A stretch of DNA of 64,000 nt from Symbiodinium natans. Lineage: Eukaryota > Sar > Dinophyceae > Suessiales > Symbiodiniaceae. Of the stretch, positions 1 to 12,180 are shown piece after piece. The number at the start of each line of letters is the position of its first letter. The stretch's first letter is position 1. Both the position numbers and the translations under genes were made by a program. The stretch covers positions 77,501 through 141,500 of the forward strand of contig CAJNDS010002147.1 of NCBI GenBank assembly GCA_905221605.1. Reading direction: 5' to 3'. The notes under the pieces are model-generated. The model was not told where the DNA came from and did no database searches. It worked only from the letters and a program-made list of their open reading frames with translations.

Positions 1-75
1 GTTCGAGGCTTGCGTGGAGGGCTTCCCTAAACCCTACACCCTAAATTCTAAACCCTAAACCCTAAAACCCTCCTG
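1..75. repeat. Degenerate CCCTAAA telomere-type repeats
   Basis: Imperfect heptamers of the CCCTAAA type, with variants such as CCCTACA and CCTAAAA, occupy about 25-75 in the orientation expected at a left chromosome end. They are too degenerate and too short to be an active telomere. Dinoflagellates are known to use TTTAGGG telomeres. Confidence 0.75.
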
Positions 76-317
76 AACTCTAAACCCTGAACCCCAAACT
101 GCACCATATCGTCAGGCCACAAGCCCAGAACCCTCAATGCCCCCCATACCCGATCTCCCAACTCCAAGCAAAGCCCCTAACAACCGCTCTAAGCAGCCTA
201 ACAGGAGTTCGGGTCTTGTTGCGGAAAACGAGCTGAAGGGCAGGAAAAAAATAAGTTGGCCTGCTGAAACTCCTCGACGTTCTCTTCGGGCGCCGCCTCC
301 GTGGCCTTCAGCGCCTG
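76..317. other. Spacer with no recognisable gene
   Basis: GC-rich sequence between two telomere-type patches. The only reading frame (137-331 +, 64 codons) runs into the next array and matches no family I know. Confidence 0.5.
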
Positions 318-603
318 GGGCAAGGGTTTAGGGTTTAAGGTGTCGGGTTTAGGGTTTAGGGAGGCTTAGGGTTTAAGGGTTAAGGGTTAAGGGTTTAGGG
401 TTTAAGGTTTAGGGTTTAGGGTTTAGGGTTCAGGGTTCAGGGTTCAGCGTTCAGGGTTTAGGGTTTAGGGTTTAGGGTTTAGGGTTTAGGGTTTAGGGTT
501 TAGGGTTTAGGGTTTAGGGTTTAGGGTTTAGGGTTTAGGGTTTAGGGTTTAGGGTTTACGGTTTAGGGTTTAGGGTTTAGGGTTTAGGGTTTAGGGTTTA
601 GGG
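318..603. repeat. Interstitial TTTAGGG array
   Basis: A tract of TTTAGGG heptamers. The first 130 bases hold variants (TTTAAGG, TTAAGGG, TTCAGGG, TTCAGCG). From about 449 the repeats are nearly perfect, with a single TTTACGG unit near 553-559. The strand is opposite to the patch at 1-75, so the two patches point towards each other. Confidence 0.92.
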
Positions 604-1111
604 CAAGAGCGCAGTGGGGGAGCTGACTTGGGATCGCAAAGCGCCTCTCTGTGTTTCTACCAGCCCTCAAGGAATTTATAGGAGGTTTTGGGGGGGGGGG
701 GGGGGGGGGGGAAGAATAGCTGAATGATCCCCGCACCTTCTACGCATCTCCCAACCACGCAGTGGTATGGCTACTGGGTTCAAAGTCAAAGGGCCTGGGA
801 TCTGACATATGGCCATACGGCCAGGAGAGAACTTTGTTAAAAGCTTGGCGTTTCGCGACTTCTCCACATCAAGCCCGAAGCCAAACATCGCAGGGATGTG
901 GGACCTGAGCGTAGCTCCTTCTTGGCAAAAACGCCTGGCTTCAAATTGGCCAGCTGTGATGAGCAGCGCCGGTAGCTACTGTCAGCTCTTATGGCTTCTT
1001 CGTAGGGAAGTAGAGGGTGGGGATCCCTTCCATAATCTCCGAATTACAGGGTCACGTATGTTATGTAGGGCTTAGACCCCGCCATGAACCAGTAAGATAG
1101 GTTGGGCTCTG
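604..1111. other. Spacer with a G22 homopolymer
   Basis: No gene recognised. A run of 22 G lies at 690-711. The short ORFs on both strands (70 and 88 codons) show no known motif. Confidence 0.5.
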
Positions 1112-1348
1112 GGGAACCCTAAACCCTAAACCCTAAGCCTTATACCCTAAACCCTAAACCCAAAACCCTGAACCCTAGACCCAGCATCCGACTAACAGGA
1201 GAACCCGGGGCAGCACCCGGAGATTTGGCGTTTTGGGATGCTTTGGGAGCCCCTAAACCCTAAACCCTAAACCCTAAACCCTAAACCCTAAACCCTAAAC
1301 CCTAAACCCTAAACCCTAAACCCTAAACCCTAAACCCTAAACCCTAAT
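1112..1348. repeat. CCCTAAA telomere-type arrays (two patches)
   Basis: A degenerate patch at about 1112-1180 is followed by about 14 perfect CCCTAAA units at 1251-1348. Between them is a spacer of about 70 bases. The orientation is opposite to the arrays at 318-603 and 1495-1578. Confidence 0.9.
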
Positions 1349-1494
1349 TCGGGCCCGAAGGGTCGCCTCCACATCGACAGCATCCCCGGAAGCGGTCGCC
1401 ATGCCTTTCACCTTGTTGGTGCGGGCAAGGACCTGCTGTGGCTCGAGCCGAAAGCACCAACCTTCGGCCATGTTCAAGGCAGCAAGTGAACAGG

Positions 1495-1578
1495 GGCTTA
1501 GGGTTGAGGGTTGAGGGTTGAGGGTTTAGGGTTTAGGGTTTAGGGTTTAGGGTTTAGGGTTTAGGGTTTAGGGTTTAG
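1495..1578. repeat. TTTAGGG array
   Basis: It starts with TTGAGGG variants and becomes perfect TTTAGGG for about nine units. The preceding spacer (1349-1494) has no recognisable gene. Confidence 0.9.
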
Positions 1579-1908
1579 GCCTTGTACCCAGAGACTCCAA
1601 TATCCCTTAAGGAGTACTATTCCTTCAGTAAAGGCAGCAAAATGTACAGGCCTTGTAGCCGAAACGTTGCAAAGGTCTCCGCGGCCACATGAGAGCAAAA
1701 GCAGCGTTTGGCTTTGTTCAACGAGCGGCCCTAAACCCCCAAATCCCTTTTGCCCTGATCCCGAAACCCCATCCAGCTGCAAACCTGCATCTCTAGCGCC
1801 CAATTAAAGAGGCCCAGTGGGGGCTGAATGCTCGAGGGTTTTGAGTTTAGGGTACAGCACCAGCGAACTAAACAAATTCACAATCTTGCAAGTTGGTCCA
1901 TCGGAGTC
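1579..1908. other. Spacer with no recognisable gene
   Basis: Unassigned sequence between a telomere-type array and a microsatellite. An 80-codon minus-strand frame (1561-1803) begins inside the telomeric repeat and is not credible as a gene. Confidence 0.45.
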
Positions 1909-1992
1909 TATATACCTACATACATACAGACAGACAGACATACATACATACATATATATATATGTATGTATGAATATATCATATACTTATAT
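1909..1992. repeat. TACA/CAGA/TA microsatellite
   Basis: Consecutive TACA, CAGA, CATA, TA and TGTA runs with near dyad symmetry (CATATATATATATATG core). The same kind of AT-rich tract recurs at the junctions of the large duplicated units. Confidence 0.85.
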
Positions 1993-2389
1993 CACCTAGG
2001 AGTCATCTTTTTTGCCTTTGGCTTCTGGCCAGAAGTGGTCTTCAGTTGCATGAGTCTTCTCGGCTCGGTCCGAGTCGGCCTGAAGATCTCATGCATGCCA
2101 AAGGTCTTCTTCTTTAGGGCTCCTGACAGCAGAACCATGCGCGGCTCCTCAAGCAGGAACGAACCGATGACCATGGAGTGTCCCAACCAAACCAAGCACA
2201 ATGCGCCTGCATGTAATGCTGTGGTCTAGCCAGGTACACACCATGGTAACCAACAGGGTGGGTTCATCTTCGAGGTCAGTGCGGCAAGAGACGCAGATTC
2301 CCCTTCGGCCTCACTTCATGCCCCAGGTTCCAGTGCGACAGCGGCCACGTGCAATCCTGCTTGCGAGTCCTGCGCGCACGGCGCAGAGC
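1993..2389. other. Spacer with no recognisable gene
   Basis: GC-balanced unassigned sequence. Overlapping short frames on both strands share no recognisable family. Confidence 0.4.
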
Positions 2390-4040
2390 AGCGGAAGAGG
2401 AGGAGCAGGTCCGTGGGCTCCAGCTTCTTTCGGCTAGGGAAAGCCTGGGCCAAAGGCCTCTCACGCGGAAGGGTTAAAGCACTTCTGGCAGAAAACCCTA
2501 AGCTCGAAAACGAAGGCTTCCCGCAAAGTTGCACCGATCGGCTGGCAATGTTCGGCAACACAGCGCACGAATAACCAGAGACATCAGGAACAGCATCCTG
2601 CATTCAGGATTCAGGGTTCAACGAGCTTGCACATCTCTTGCATAGACGAGAAGCTCTTGTGAAATATGGCAGTGCTGAACCAACCATAACGCATTGGGGT
2701 GGACACGGGCTGCCGGGAGTGCAGAGCCGATTCAGCAGCGGCAGATGCACCACCGGCAATGCCACACAAGTCGAGCGGGCCTCCAAGCAACATCCAAGCC
2801 GCGCGCTGAATGTAGCTGGACCTGCCGCTAAGCCACCGGCAACCGATTGACTCGAAAGAGCTGGGGGCGGGAAGCCTGGATCACCACCTGGCTTAGCCGG
2901 AAAGCCATTGCACAATCATCAAGCCTGGAAGGACTGCCTGGGAAGCCTTTCTTAGGCTAGCGGCATCTAGTGGCTGGCTCCGGACACGCCCTCCTGAGGC
3001 TCTCCAATGTCCCGACGGAAGGGTGCAAGTGCGCCAGGGAGGCAGCAACTGAGGCACCACCACACTTTTGAGATGCATGCACGACCAGAAGAGCCAGCAC
3101 ATTATGACCGAAGGGTGAACTCTTCTCGGCAGAACAGGCTACAGCTACACGGAGCCCTCTGTTGTCGCAGTGCTTGCCAGCCTTGCAGCTTTCCCAAGCT
3201 AATCGCTGTATCCTCGGCGTCCCGACCAGCATCATGAACTCACCTGCCTGCCACGTGTCGCAGGACGACATCAGCTCGTTGGTAGCTGCCTGCTTACCAC
3301 AAGCTCCCGACAGAGTCGGCAGCGCAAATGCATCGTTGCGACTTCGAGACCCCACCCCTGCAACTGCAAGGAGTCAGCTCAGTGTATTAGCTTGTGGGCG
3401 ATGGACACCCGAGCTGGGCCAAATATGGCTCAATGCTTGCAGATCAGCACCACCCGAACACAATGGCACCACAAAGGCTCACCAATGCTGGCATGGGAAC
3501 GAGCAGCTCAAGGCGAGAAACTGAAGCAGACTCTCGTCACTGTGACTCTCCCAATCAGGCGGAACCTGTGGGACCTACCCGCTGCCGACGTCGTTGCCCA
3601 AACCACAGCCACAAGCACTCGGCCAGAAGGTGCCAGCTTAGGCTTCGTGGCAAACGCATGCATGCCACGGGGATGGCTCTCAGTTTGCGGGTTGGCGCTG
3701 CTGGCAACAGGCGACAAAGCCGCTCGGCCACAGCGAAGACAGGGCGAATCCTTCCCGAAAGGAGTGGCAAGGGAAATTGCCGGACCGTTACCCAGAAATC
3801 GCTGGCGGCCCTGCCCACGCTCGCACCAAGGCTGAACTGTTCTTGGAATCGGTCCCCATCCTTGCCGGCATTACCGAAGCTGTCGGAGCCTATGCTTTCG
3901 CTGGGCCAGCTGGAAACAGACAGGAACTTCGTGGAATGCGGCCAGCACGTCGAAACTCGCAGTCAAGTCACCGAAGCTTCGAACTTCAAGCCAACGTGCC
4001 CGAAGGCCCAAAACATTTCTTGAGCGCAGGCCATATAGCC
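2390..4040. repeat. Repeat family A, copy 1
   Basis: About 1.65 kb, repeated at 7240-8740 and in part at 4500-5475. Clear anchor points are the stretch starting GAGGAGCAGGTCCGTGGGCT near 2400 and the stretch around GAGATGCATGCACGACCAGA near 3070. Long frames on both strands (up to 209 codons at 3394-4023) recur in the copies with frame-changing differences and match no family I recognise, so I treat the block as non-coding repeated DNA. Confidence 0.75.
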
Positions 4041-4499
4041 AAGGGGGGGCCCTAAGGCCCGAGGGTAAGGCTTCTTCTCTGCGTGACCTGCTTGTTGACG
4101 TCAGGTTCTTTCTCAGGCGCTGCGAAGACGCACTAACATGACCTGGAAGTCTACGGGAACAAGCTTCTTGCGAGTCATGGCACCAGCAACAACCCCTTGT
4201 TCAGCCAAACCTCCCTCGGGTGATCTGGTGCTTCAGCAATCGCATTATACCACCTTATTCAACTGTGACTTAAGCTGGCCACGGCAAATACACGGCTGCG
4301 AAGAATGCGCATGCATCATTGGTGCAAAAAGTAAAAGGAGCGCGACGATTCATAACGAAGTCTTGTGATCACGAGAGGCACACAAGCAACCAGCATGCAC
4401 ATGATGAGCACTGCTGCCTTGCGCGACGAAGCCGGAGAAGTGCGGCCAACGAGAAGAGCTAAGCCAGATGTTGAGCTGGGGAATGAAATCGCAGGTGGT
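4041..4499. other. Spacer between A copies
   Basis: Unassigned sequence separating A copies 1 and 2. No gene or RNA recognised. Confidence 0.4.
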
Positions 4500-5475
4500 G
4501 GAAGGCACTGACTCAGCAGCGGCAGATGCACCACCGGCAATGCCACACAAGTCGAGCGGGCCTCCAAGCAACATCCAAGCCGCGTGCTGAATGTAGCTGG
4601 ACCTGCAGCTAAGCCACCAGCAACCGATTGACTTGAAAGAGCTGGGGGCGGGAAGCCTGGATCACCACCTGGCTTAGCCGGAAAGCCATTGCACAATCAT
4701 CAAGCCTGGAAGGACTGCCTGGGAAGCCTTTCTTAGGCTAGCGGCATCTGGTGACTAGCTCTGGACACGCCCTCCGAGGCTCTCCAATATCCCGACGGAA
4801 GGGTGCAAGTGCGCCAGGGAGGCAGCAACTGAGGCACCACCACACTTTTGAGATGCATGCACGACCAGAAGAGCCAGCACATGATGACCGAAGGGTGAAC
4901 CCTTCTCGGCAGAACAGGCTACAGCTACACGGAGCCCTCTGTTGTCGCAGTGCTTGCCAGCCTTGCAGCTTTCCCAAGCTAATCGCTGTATCCTCGGCGG
5001 CCCGACCAGCATCATGAACTCACCTGCCTGCCACGTGTCGCAGGACGACATCAGCTCGTTGGTAGCTGCCTGCTTACCACAAGCTCCCGACAGAGTCGGC
5101 AGCGCAAATGCATCGTTGCGACTTCGAGACCCCACCCCTGCAACTGCAAGGAGTCAGCTCAGTGCGTCTGCCTGTGGGCGATGGACAACCGAGCTGGGCT
5201 TAGAGTTTGCGGATCAGATCAGCACGATCCCAACACCATGGCACGGCAAAGACTCAGCAATGCTGGCATGAAAAGGAACAACTCCGAGCGACAAACTGAA
5301 GCGGCAGCTCGTCCCTATGATGTTCCGCAGCACAGCCATCGGGCACTCGGCCAGCACATGCCAGCTCAGGCTTCGCGGCAAAGGCGTCTGAGTTTCCGGC
5401 ACGGGCAGTGCGCGCACGACTTGCAGTCTGTGGTTTGGCGCTACAAACCTCAGCCCATCTGCTCTGCAAGCTTCT
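4500..5475. repeat. Repeat family A, copy 2 (partial)
   Basis: Nearly identical to copy 1 from about 4510 to 5185, with an offset of 1780 bases at the GAGATGCATGC anchor. It then diverges and loses its end near 5475. It lacks the first 120 or so bases of copy 1. Confidence 0.75.
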
Positions 5476-7239
5476 TCAAAAACGAGGCTGCATGATCACA
5501 ACGAGTGCTGTCGAAACGAATGGCTGAGTCTGTGCCATGGCTGTGAAACGAAACAGACAACGCACTTCTGCCGATACTGATGACGTATGAAACGCGCAAG
5601 CGACCCGTTGTAGGAATCTATGACACAGAGGTTTTGTCTGGGACTACAAGTCACTTCAACACACAACGCTCCAACTTGCCGCTTTGTTCTTGACTGCGTT
5701 GAAGCGACCCATCAACAGCTTAGCTTTGCACAATCGCGACGTTTGCCAGAGAAATATGTATGGCGCCTTTCCTGGCTCCTCCGATTGCAAGCCGCCTGCA
5801 TACGAAGGAGCAGGGGAACCAATGCTGAACACCTGAGTATGTCATGCACGGACTGCACATCATGCGCGTTGCAAAGCTGCACTGAAGTGTAAAGACAATC
5901 CATGACTGTGACTTGGAATGGTCTGGCACGACTCCTGAAAGAGGAGAGGCATCGTTCTCAGACTGGCCCGAGTCAGAAAAGCTAGATGCGACTCCAGGCC
6001 CAACCACAGCTTGCCGATATGCTGGCCGATGACAGCCAGAGCTCATGCTTGAGCTCGGCCGGATACAGAGGCCAAACAAAGGGCTCTTGTGAGCAACAAA
6101 AGGATAAGGGCCGAATTGTTGGAGCAAAAGCTTAACGCATGGCACTATTGGTTGTCACACGCGTGTCTGCATCCAGAAGCCACACTGCTCACTAGCGTCC
6201 TCCAACGCAAGACAACACTAGTTGCAAGTGACGGACACCTGCACACTGGGGAACAGTCCTGCCCACAACGCAGCCAAATGACACGGGCTTGCGTGTACTT
6301 GCATTGCCTTGTTGGAGATCTTTTTCCGCACGGTGATCTGCCCAGCCCTTGGACTGCACCGCAGGTCGAAAGCCCTCACTACACAAGGACAGCAACCCGC
6401 CCCTTAACATGAACTGCGACATCTGCGACAAGCCTTCTGCTTGGGAAGCTGACTGTGAAACGTCCAAGGTACTGCCAGCAACTGCGATCTCAAAGCTTTC
6501 AGCTCAGAGTCAGATTCCAAATTCCTGGGCAGGAAGGTGTTCCTCTCCAGTTCACACGCAAAGTGGGAGTAGCATTGCTAAGGCTATCATAGTGCGGCGT
6601 CGCTTCTCGCGGCTGCAAGGAAATCGGAAGGACGATTGTGCAACTGCGCCCCTCGAGTGACACACGAGGCGCATGAGTTCTGCACTTTCAAAGCATCACG
6701 ATGCAATGTCCAAGAGGTCAAGGTCGACTTTGCACCTCATTCTCCTACTGAGGCTGGTGTTCTAAAGGGTTCTTGTGACATACAACAAGCTCTCAGCCGA
6801 GTTGCAGCATTGTGGCTGCAAACTTAACCTTGGAATACTTTAGAAGTGCCCACAGACTTGCCCCTGTTCGGTATGGATGTCGGCATGTTGCCAAGACTGG
6901 AAGCGAAAGGCCATGGGGAGCCGGCACCTCTACCCAAACCCGCACCACCGAATGTGATGATGCATCTGCATACGTGGACTGAAGTTTATAGCTGCACTCA
7001 ACCAGGGAGCACAGTCAGGCTACGCACATGTGAGGGTGTTTGAGTGTACCGAGACCCTCAACTCACCGAAAACAAGCGAAGGACCAAAGCAGCCCGTGTA
7101 GCGCTCACCACGCTGTCTTCTCAAAGACCGAGACGGATGCCAGACACAGGCCCTGGTGACGCCGCAGCTCCGTGTCGGGTGTCGGCATTCACATGCAGCT
7201 GCTTCAGGCTGTGACCATTGAGCCGGCACACAGCCCGCG
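5476..7239. other. Unassigned region
   Basis: About 1.76 kb with no recognised gene and no second copy that I noticed in the window. The longest frames (141 codons minus at 5720-6145; 107 codons plus at 6089-6412) overlap on opposite strands and carry no motif I know. Confidence 0.4.
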
Positions 7240-8740
7240 GTGCAGAAGAGGAGGAGCAGGTCCGTGGGCTCCAGCTTCTTTGGCCTTGGGAAAGCCTGGG
7301 CCAAAGGCCTGTCACGCGGAAGGTGTGAAGCACTTCTGGCAGAAAACCCTAAGCTCGAAAACGAAGGCTTCCCGCAAACTTGCACCGATCGGCTGGCAAT
7401 GTTCGGCAACACAGCGCACGAATAACCAGAGACATCAGGCACAGCATCCTACATTCAGGATTCAAGGTTCAACGAGCTTGCACATCTTTTGCATAGACGA
7501 GAAGCTCTTGTGAAATATGACGCAGTGCTGAACCAACCAGAACGCATTGGGGTGGACATGGGCTGCCAGGAGTGCAGAGCCGATTCAGCAGCGGCAGATG
7601 CACCACAGGCAAGGACACACAAGTCGAGCGGGCCTCCAAGCAACGTCCAAGCCGCGCGCTGAATGCAGCTGCGCCTGCCGCTAAGACACCAGCAACCGAT
7701 TGACTCGAAAGAGCTGGGGGCGGAAAGCCTGGATCACGACCTGGCTTAGCCGGAAAGCCATTGCACAATCATCAAGCCTGAAAGGACTGGTTGGGAAGCC
7801 TTTCTTAGGCTAGCGGCATCTGGTGGCTAGCTCTGGACACGCCCTTCTGAGGCTCTCCAATGTCCCGACGGAAGGGTGCAAGTGCGCCAGGGAGGCAGCA
7901 ACTGAGGCACCACCACACTGTTGAGATGTGTGCACGACCAGAAGAGCCAGCACATGATGACCGAAGGGTGAACCCTTTTCGGCAGAACAGGCTACAGCTA
8001 CACGGAGCCCTCTGTTGTCGCAGTGCTTGCCAGCCTTGCAGCTTTCCCAAGCTAATCGCTGTATCCTCGGCGGCCCGACCAGCATCATGAACTCACCTGC
8101 CTGCCACGTGTCGCACGACGACATCAGCTCGTTGGTAGCTGCCTGCTTACCACAAGCTCCCGAGACCAGTCGGCTGCGCAGATGCATCGTGGCGACTTCG
8201 AGCTCGGCAAGCTCAACTTGGCCTGGACCCCACCCCTGCAACTGCAAGGAGCCAGCTCAGTGTGTCTGCCTGTGGGCGATGGACACTCGAGCTGGGCCAA
8301 GTATGGCTCAATGCTTGCAGATCAGCACCACCCGAACACAATGGCACGACAAAGGCTCACCAATGCTGGCATGGGAAAGAACAGCTCAAGGCGAGAAACT
8401 GAAGCAGACTCTCGTCACTGTGACTCTCCTAATCAGGTGCAACCTGTGGGACCTACCCGCTGCCGACGTCGTTGCCCGAACCACAGCCACAAGTGTTCGG
8501 CCAGAAGGTGCCAGCTTAGGCTTCGTGGCAAACGCATGCATGCCACGGAGAGTGCTCGCAGTTTGCGGGTTGGCGCTGCTGGCAACCGGCGACAAGGCCG
8601 CTCGGCCACAGGGAAGACAGGGCGAATCCTTCCCGACAGGAGCGGCAAGGGACATAGCCGGACCGTTACCCAGAAATCGCTGGCAGCCCTGCCCACGCTC
8701 CGCTCGATGAGCAACTTTTCAGATGCAAGGTAGACATCCC
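7240..8740. repeat. Repeat family A, copy 3
   Basis: Collinear with copy 1 (2390-4040), with small indels and an insertion of about 40 bases near 8190-8230. That insertion changes which plus-strand frame stays open: 231 codons at 8015-8710, against 209 codons in a different frame in copy 1. Such frame swapping argues against a conserved protein. Confidence 0.75.
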
Positions 8741-9446
8741 AGAATGCGTGGTTTCTGGCTTCAGCCAGACTTTGCATGTAAGTAGCCCATCTTGAGCCGG
8801 AGATTCTTAGGGTCCCATGTCTGCTGCACTAGCAAAGCGGCTTCATGTTACTGGCTTGGCGATTGCCGATCCCATTCATCTCGCCCCTCACAGATGGGCC
8901 ACGTCATTGCCGTGAGAACACGGCGCCACAGGCAGCCAAGAAAAACGGCAACAACTCATCCCATCACTGCCTTACCGACTGCAGATGCTAACGGCATTCC
9001 CATTCTCATGGCCCACTGTCCCAGGCGACACCACGGGGCCCGGCTTGGCGGCCGGCACATCAATGTACGTCCAAGCCCCCCGCGCGCCTTCAAGCGCACC
9101 TTGAATCGAGACCTTCAGGCCAATCCTGCAAGCTGCATCTTCAAGCTCAGGGATGCCAGCATGACGCTCAAATGTGGTTCTTGTGACATTTTCATGAGTG
9201 TTATGGGCTCTGCATTCCATGTCAGTAGCAGGGGACCAGGGCGCAAAGGACCCAGGATCATTCAGCAAAACAACACTACTGCGCCTGCATGTCAGATCGC
9301 GGCCATGAAGCAGAGATCCTGGGCACGACTCTGGGGTTATCGAATCCAGCATGAAACAGTTACGCACGTAAGTCATGCAGCAATCAAGCAGCATAGAGCG
9401 TGCAAATCATGGTACGTACTCATGCTAGAACGAATCTCAGGAATGA
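8741..9446. other. Unassigned region
   Basis: No recognisable gene. A 219-codon plus-strand frame (8792-9451) and a 140-codon minus-strand frame (8972-9394) overlap. Neither shows a known motif. Confidence 0.4.
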
Positions 9447-9533
9447 CCTAAACCCGAAACCCAAAACCCTAAACCCTAAACCCTAAAACCCGAAACCCGA
9501 AACCCCAAACCCTAAACCCCAAACCCTAAACAA
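9447..9533. repeat. CCCTAAA/CCCAAAC degenerate telomere-type array
   Basis: Heptamer-like units CCCTAAA, CCCGAAA and CCCCAAA. It resembles the patches at 20211-20280 and 53942-53985, which lie near the ends of the large duplicated units. Confidence 0.8.
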
Positions 9534-10228
9534 GAACCAACCTCCTGCTGAGATCTCTTGGGAAGGCCTCGGGTCGGTGCCCCTACTTTGAACCTCCTTT
9601 GCATCACCGCCAAGGCGCTCTTCAGAACCCCCACCCCACCCCCCCCACCCAAAAAAAAACATAATCGTGATAATATTGATAACAACAATAAACAATAATA
9701 TACAAAAATATAAAATATATAATATAATATATATATATATATATCACTTCCTATATTGCCCTGAGATTGAAGAATATTTCTTCTTTGTTTGGTGGTTCTT
9801 GAGCAAATCGTAGCGTTGAGGTTTGAGCTGCAAGGCTTAGGGTTCAGGGCCTCGGGCCCTCGACCACAGCCCCACTGGTAAAACTAACTGCCGCCAAAAG
9901 TCGCGTGACAGAATCTTGCAGTCTACTGCCATGTCGTGGTAATGTCCGGCCATCGTAAGAACCTATATCACAGAGCCAAGGCTGCGATCTACGAAGCGAA
10001 AACGAGCCATGAAGGGCTGTGATGCTTGGGAACATGCCGGTCTGCCCCTGCACGTAGGGTTCTACAAGTCTGAGATGGATTCTTGGGGTCCTGGTTAGAA
10101 GGACCCCTAGTATTTGGGGGACGATATTCGGGGTCCCTTATGTCCGGAAACCCCCTTCTGGATTTGCTAATGTCCGAAGCACATCATAAGGCAGAGGGAA
10201 TCCAGCTGCACCAGGGTCCAGGTAAGCA
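9534..10228. repeat. AT microsatellite and tail of a preceding B unit
   Basis: An AT-rich tract lies at 9660-9744. At about 9890-10010 the sequence around GACAGAATCTTGCAGTCTAC and the following TGCGATCTACGAAGCG match the late part of the B units near 21090-21185 and 54645-54725. I read this as the end of an earlier, truncated B copy. No gene recognised. Confidence 0.55.
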
Positions 10229-12180
10229 CTTCCGATTTGCTTCTCGGGGGACCTTAAGGAGTAACTCAGAACTCTGGGGACTTCAAAAGTCTTGCAGTGG
10301 CCTGGGAAGGGCAACAAACCTGTGTCAACGAAGCATCCCTGGCTCCCCGTTCGAGATGGGTATGCAAACAATCTTGTCCTTGCGAAAACGGTCATGCATC
10401 AAAAGCACTGGTTCTCAAGCGCAGACCGGCAATCGGACCCTTTTTCGGCTTCAAGGTCAAGCTGCAATGTCCCAGAAGCTCAAAGTCAATCGAGAAGCAC
10501 CGGAGGCAGAAAGTGCCGCAGTGAATGCAGAACCGGCTTTGCAAGTCGACGGCGCGGCCTGAGCGACCTGCGTGCGATCTGCACGGTCTGACCTGCGCCA
10601 CATGGACGGCCCGGACGGCCAGCGGAGCAGCCCGCGAACCCGTCTCCGAACCAGTCCGTGCAGGCTGCACAGCACCAGAGGGGCTTTGTGGGGCCTGCGC
10701 AGAGTGCTGCATCGCAGTTGTGGGTTCTCACTTGCAGCATGCTACTGGTACAGCCTCGTGTGATCGGCCCGACATCGTTGGGAGGCCAGAACTTCAGGAA
10801 GCAGCTCTTGGAGGATTGGAAAGCGTTTTGGGCTACTAAGCCAGCCTTTGCCCCGTAGACAGAACAGGCAACCAAAAACACCAAGCATCACTGTGTGGAG
10901 GCCGTCCAACTCCGAGGTGCGATCTTCCCCGTCAGAAGACTTTATTGAGCGGCGCGAGTGCCAGCCCCAGTGGCCGCAGAGCAGCGCGCAGCGTGAAGCG
11001 ATGCGCGGTGAAAATCTTCGTGACACTGCTCAGTGACACCGAATCACACCACACGATCCTCAGAGATGAGATGTTTGCGAGAAGATGCTGAAGGTTGCAC
11101 GCATTCGCTCCCTCACTTGTGGACACTCCATGGTCATCCACGATTCGACGGCAGGTGGTCAATTGCAGCCGCTGAAAGATGGGCAGCACGACGCCCGAGA
11201 GGGGCGCCGCTGCGCCGCAACTAATCGTGAAGCGAATCGCAGCACGCGGCTACTGGTCACCAAGCTGGCTAAGAGTCTACGAGGCGCATCCGTGCAAAAG
11301 CTGCAACGCAAAGCTCCACACAAGTCTGCTTGGTGCCCCATCAGGGCTGGTCCGCGGCTTCAAGCTTGCAGATCGTGCCGCGAGATATCGTGGGCGGCGG
11401 GCGCCTCTCAATCCCGAGCTCCTTCCCATGCACCGAAGCAAACCCATGTCTAGGAAGCTTAGGTGTGGGCATGGGCTCTACGAAGGCTGCGCTGCCTTCA
11501 AGTGGCTTCCACTCCTCCACCCTCTGCCAAGGCTGCATGTCAAGGACCTCATCTTAGCAAGCCCACACGCCGAAGTCTCGACGTAACTTGAACTTCAAGA
11601 GCCTTCCTGGCCTCAGAGAAAGCTTCTGCGAGCTTTTCAGTTGCAACGGCTTCGAAGAACGTCTGGCGACTTCTCAATTGCGACATTCAGCTGGCCCTTG
11701 CTGAAGGTGTCTGTTGACTCAGATCAGATGCCTGCGCATGCGCTTGCGAAATGGTGCCAATGGGTCTTGTGCATGGGGTTTGTTTCTTTTCTGAATCGAG
11801 GCTTCGAGGTTGGCGCAGCACAGCCATCATAGACCTTGGCAAGCGATCTTTTGTACACGCGCTGACGGTGACGGCCATGTTGCTGGCCCTTCCAAGAGCT
11901 TTTGGCTTCCGACCGGGTCTTGCAGCGCCCGCGCAATGCCTCTGCGGACATGACACAGATTTGGAACCTCCCCGGACTTTGGGGCATAAGCAGGCCAGCG
12001 CTTAGGAACGTCACCACTCTGGTGGTACCTTTGCTTGATCTCAGCCAAACCCCCGCTATGAGGGCTCCGGGAAAACACGGCATCCAAAAACCACTTGCAA
12101 CCATCATCATCCTTAGGGAAAACCGTTTTCGTGCCTTTTTCAAGCCATACCTTCTGCATCTTGCCTCGATTGCAAGCGAT
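10229..12180. repeat. B unit, block a, copy B1
   Basis: Collinear copies lie at 39826-41890 and 55691-57590. Anchors include CTTCCGATTTG near 10228 and GCGCGGCCTGAGCGACCTGC near 10550. Frames of 60-159 codons appear on both strands, but copies differ by many frame-changing indels and no known protein motif is present. I do not call a gene. Confidence 0.75.

Noticed and set aside
1-603. True chromosome end at the left edge
   Set aside because: The repeats are degenerate, short and followed by an array in the opposite orientation, so they look interstitial.
3394-4023. 209-codon plus-strand ORF in family A as a gene
   Set aside because: The other A copies keep a different frame open, and no family is recognisable.
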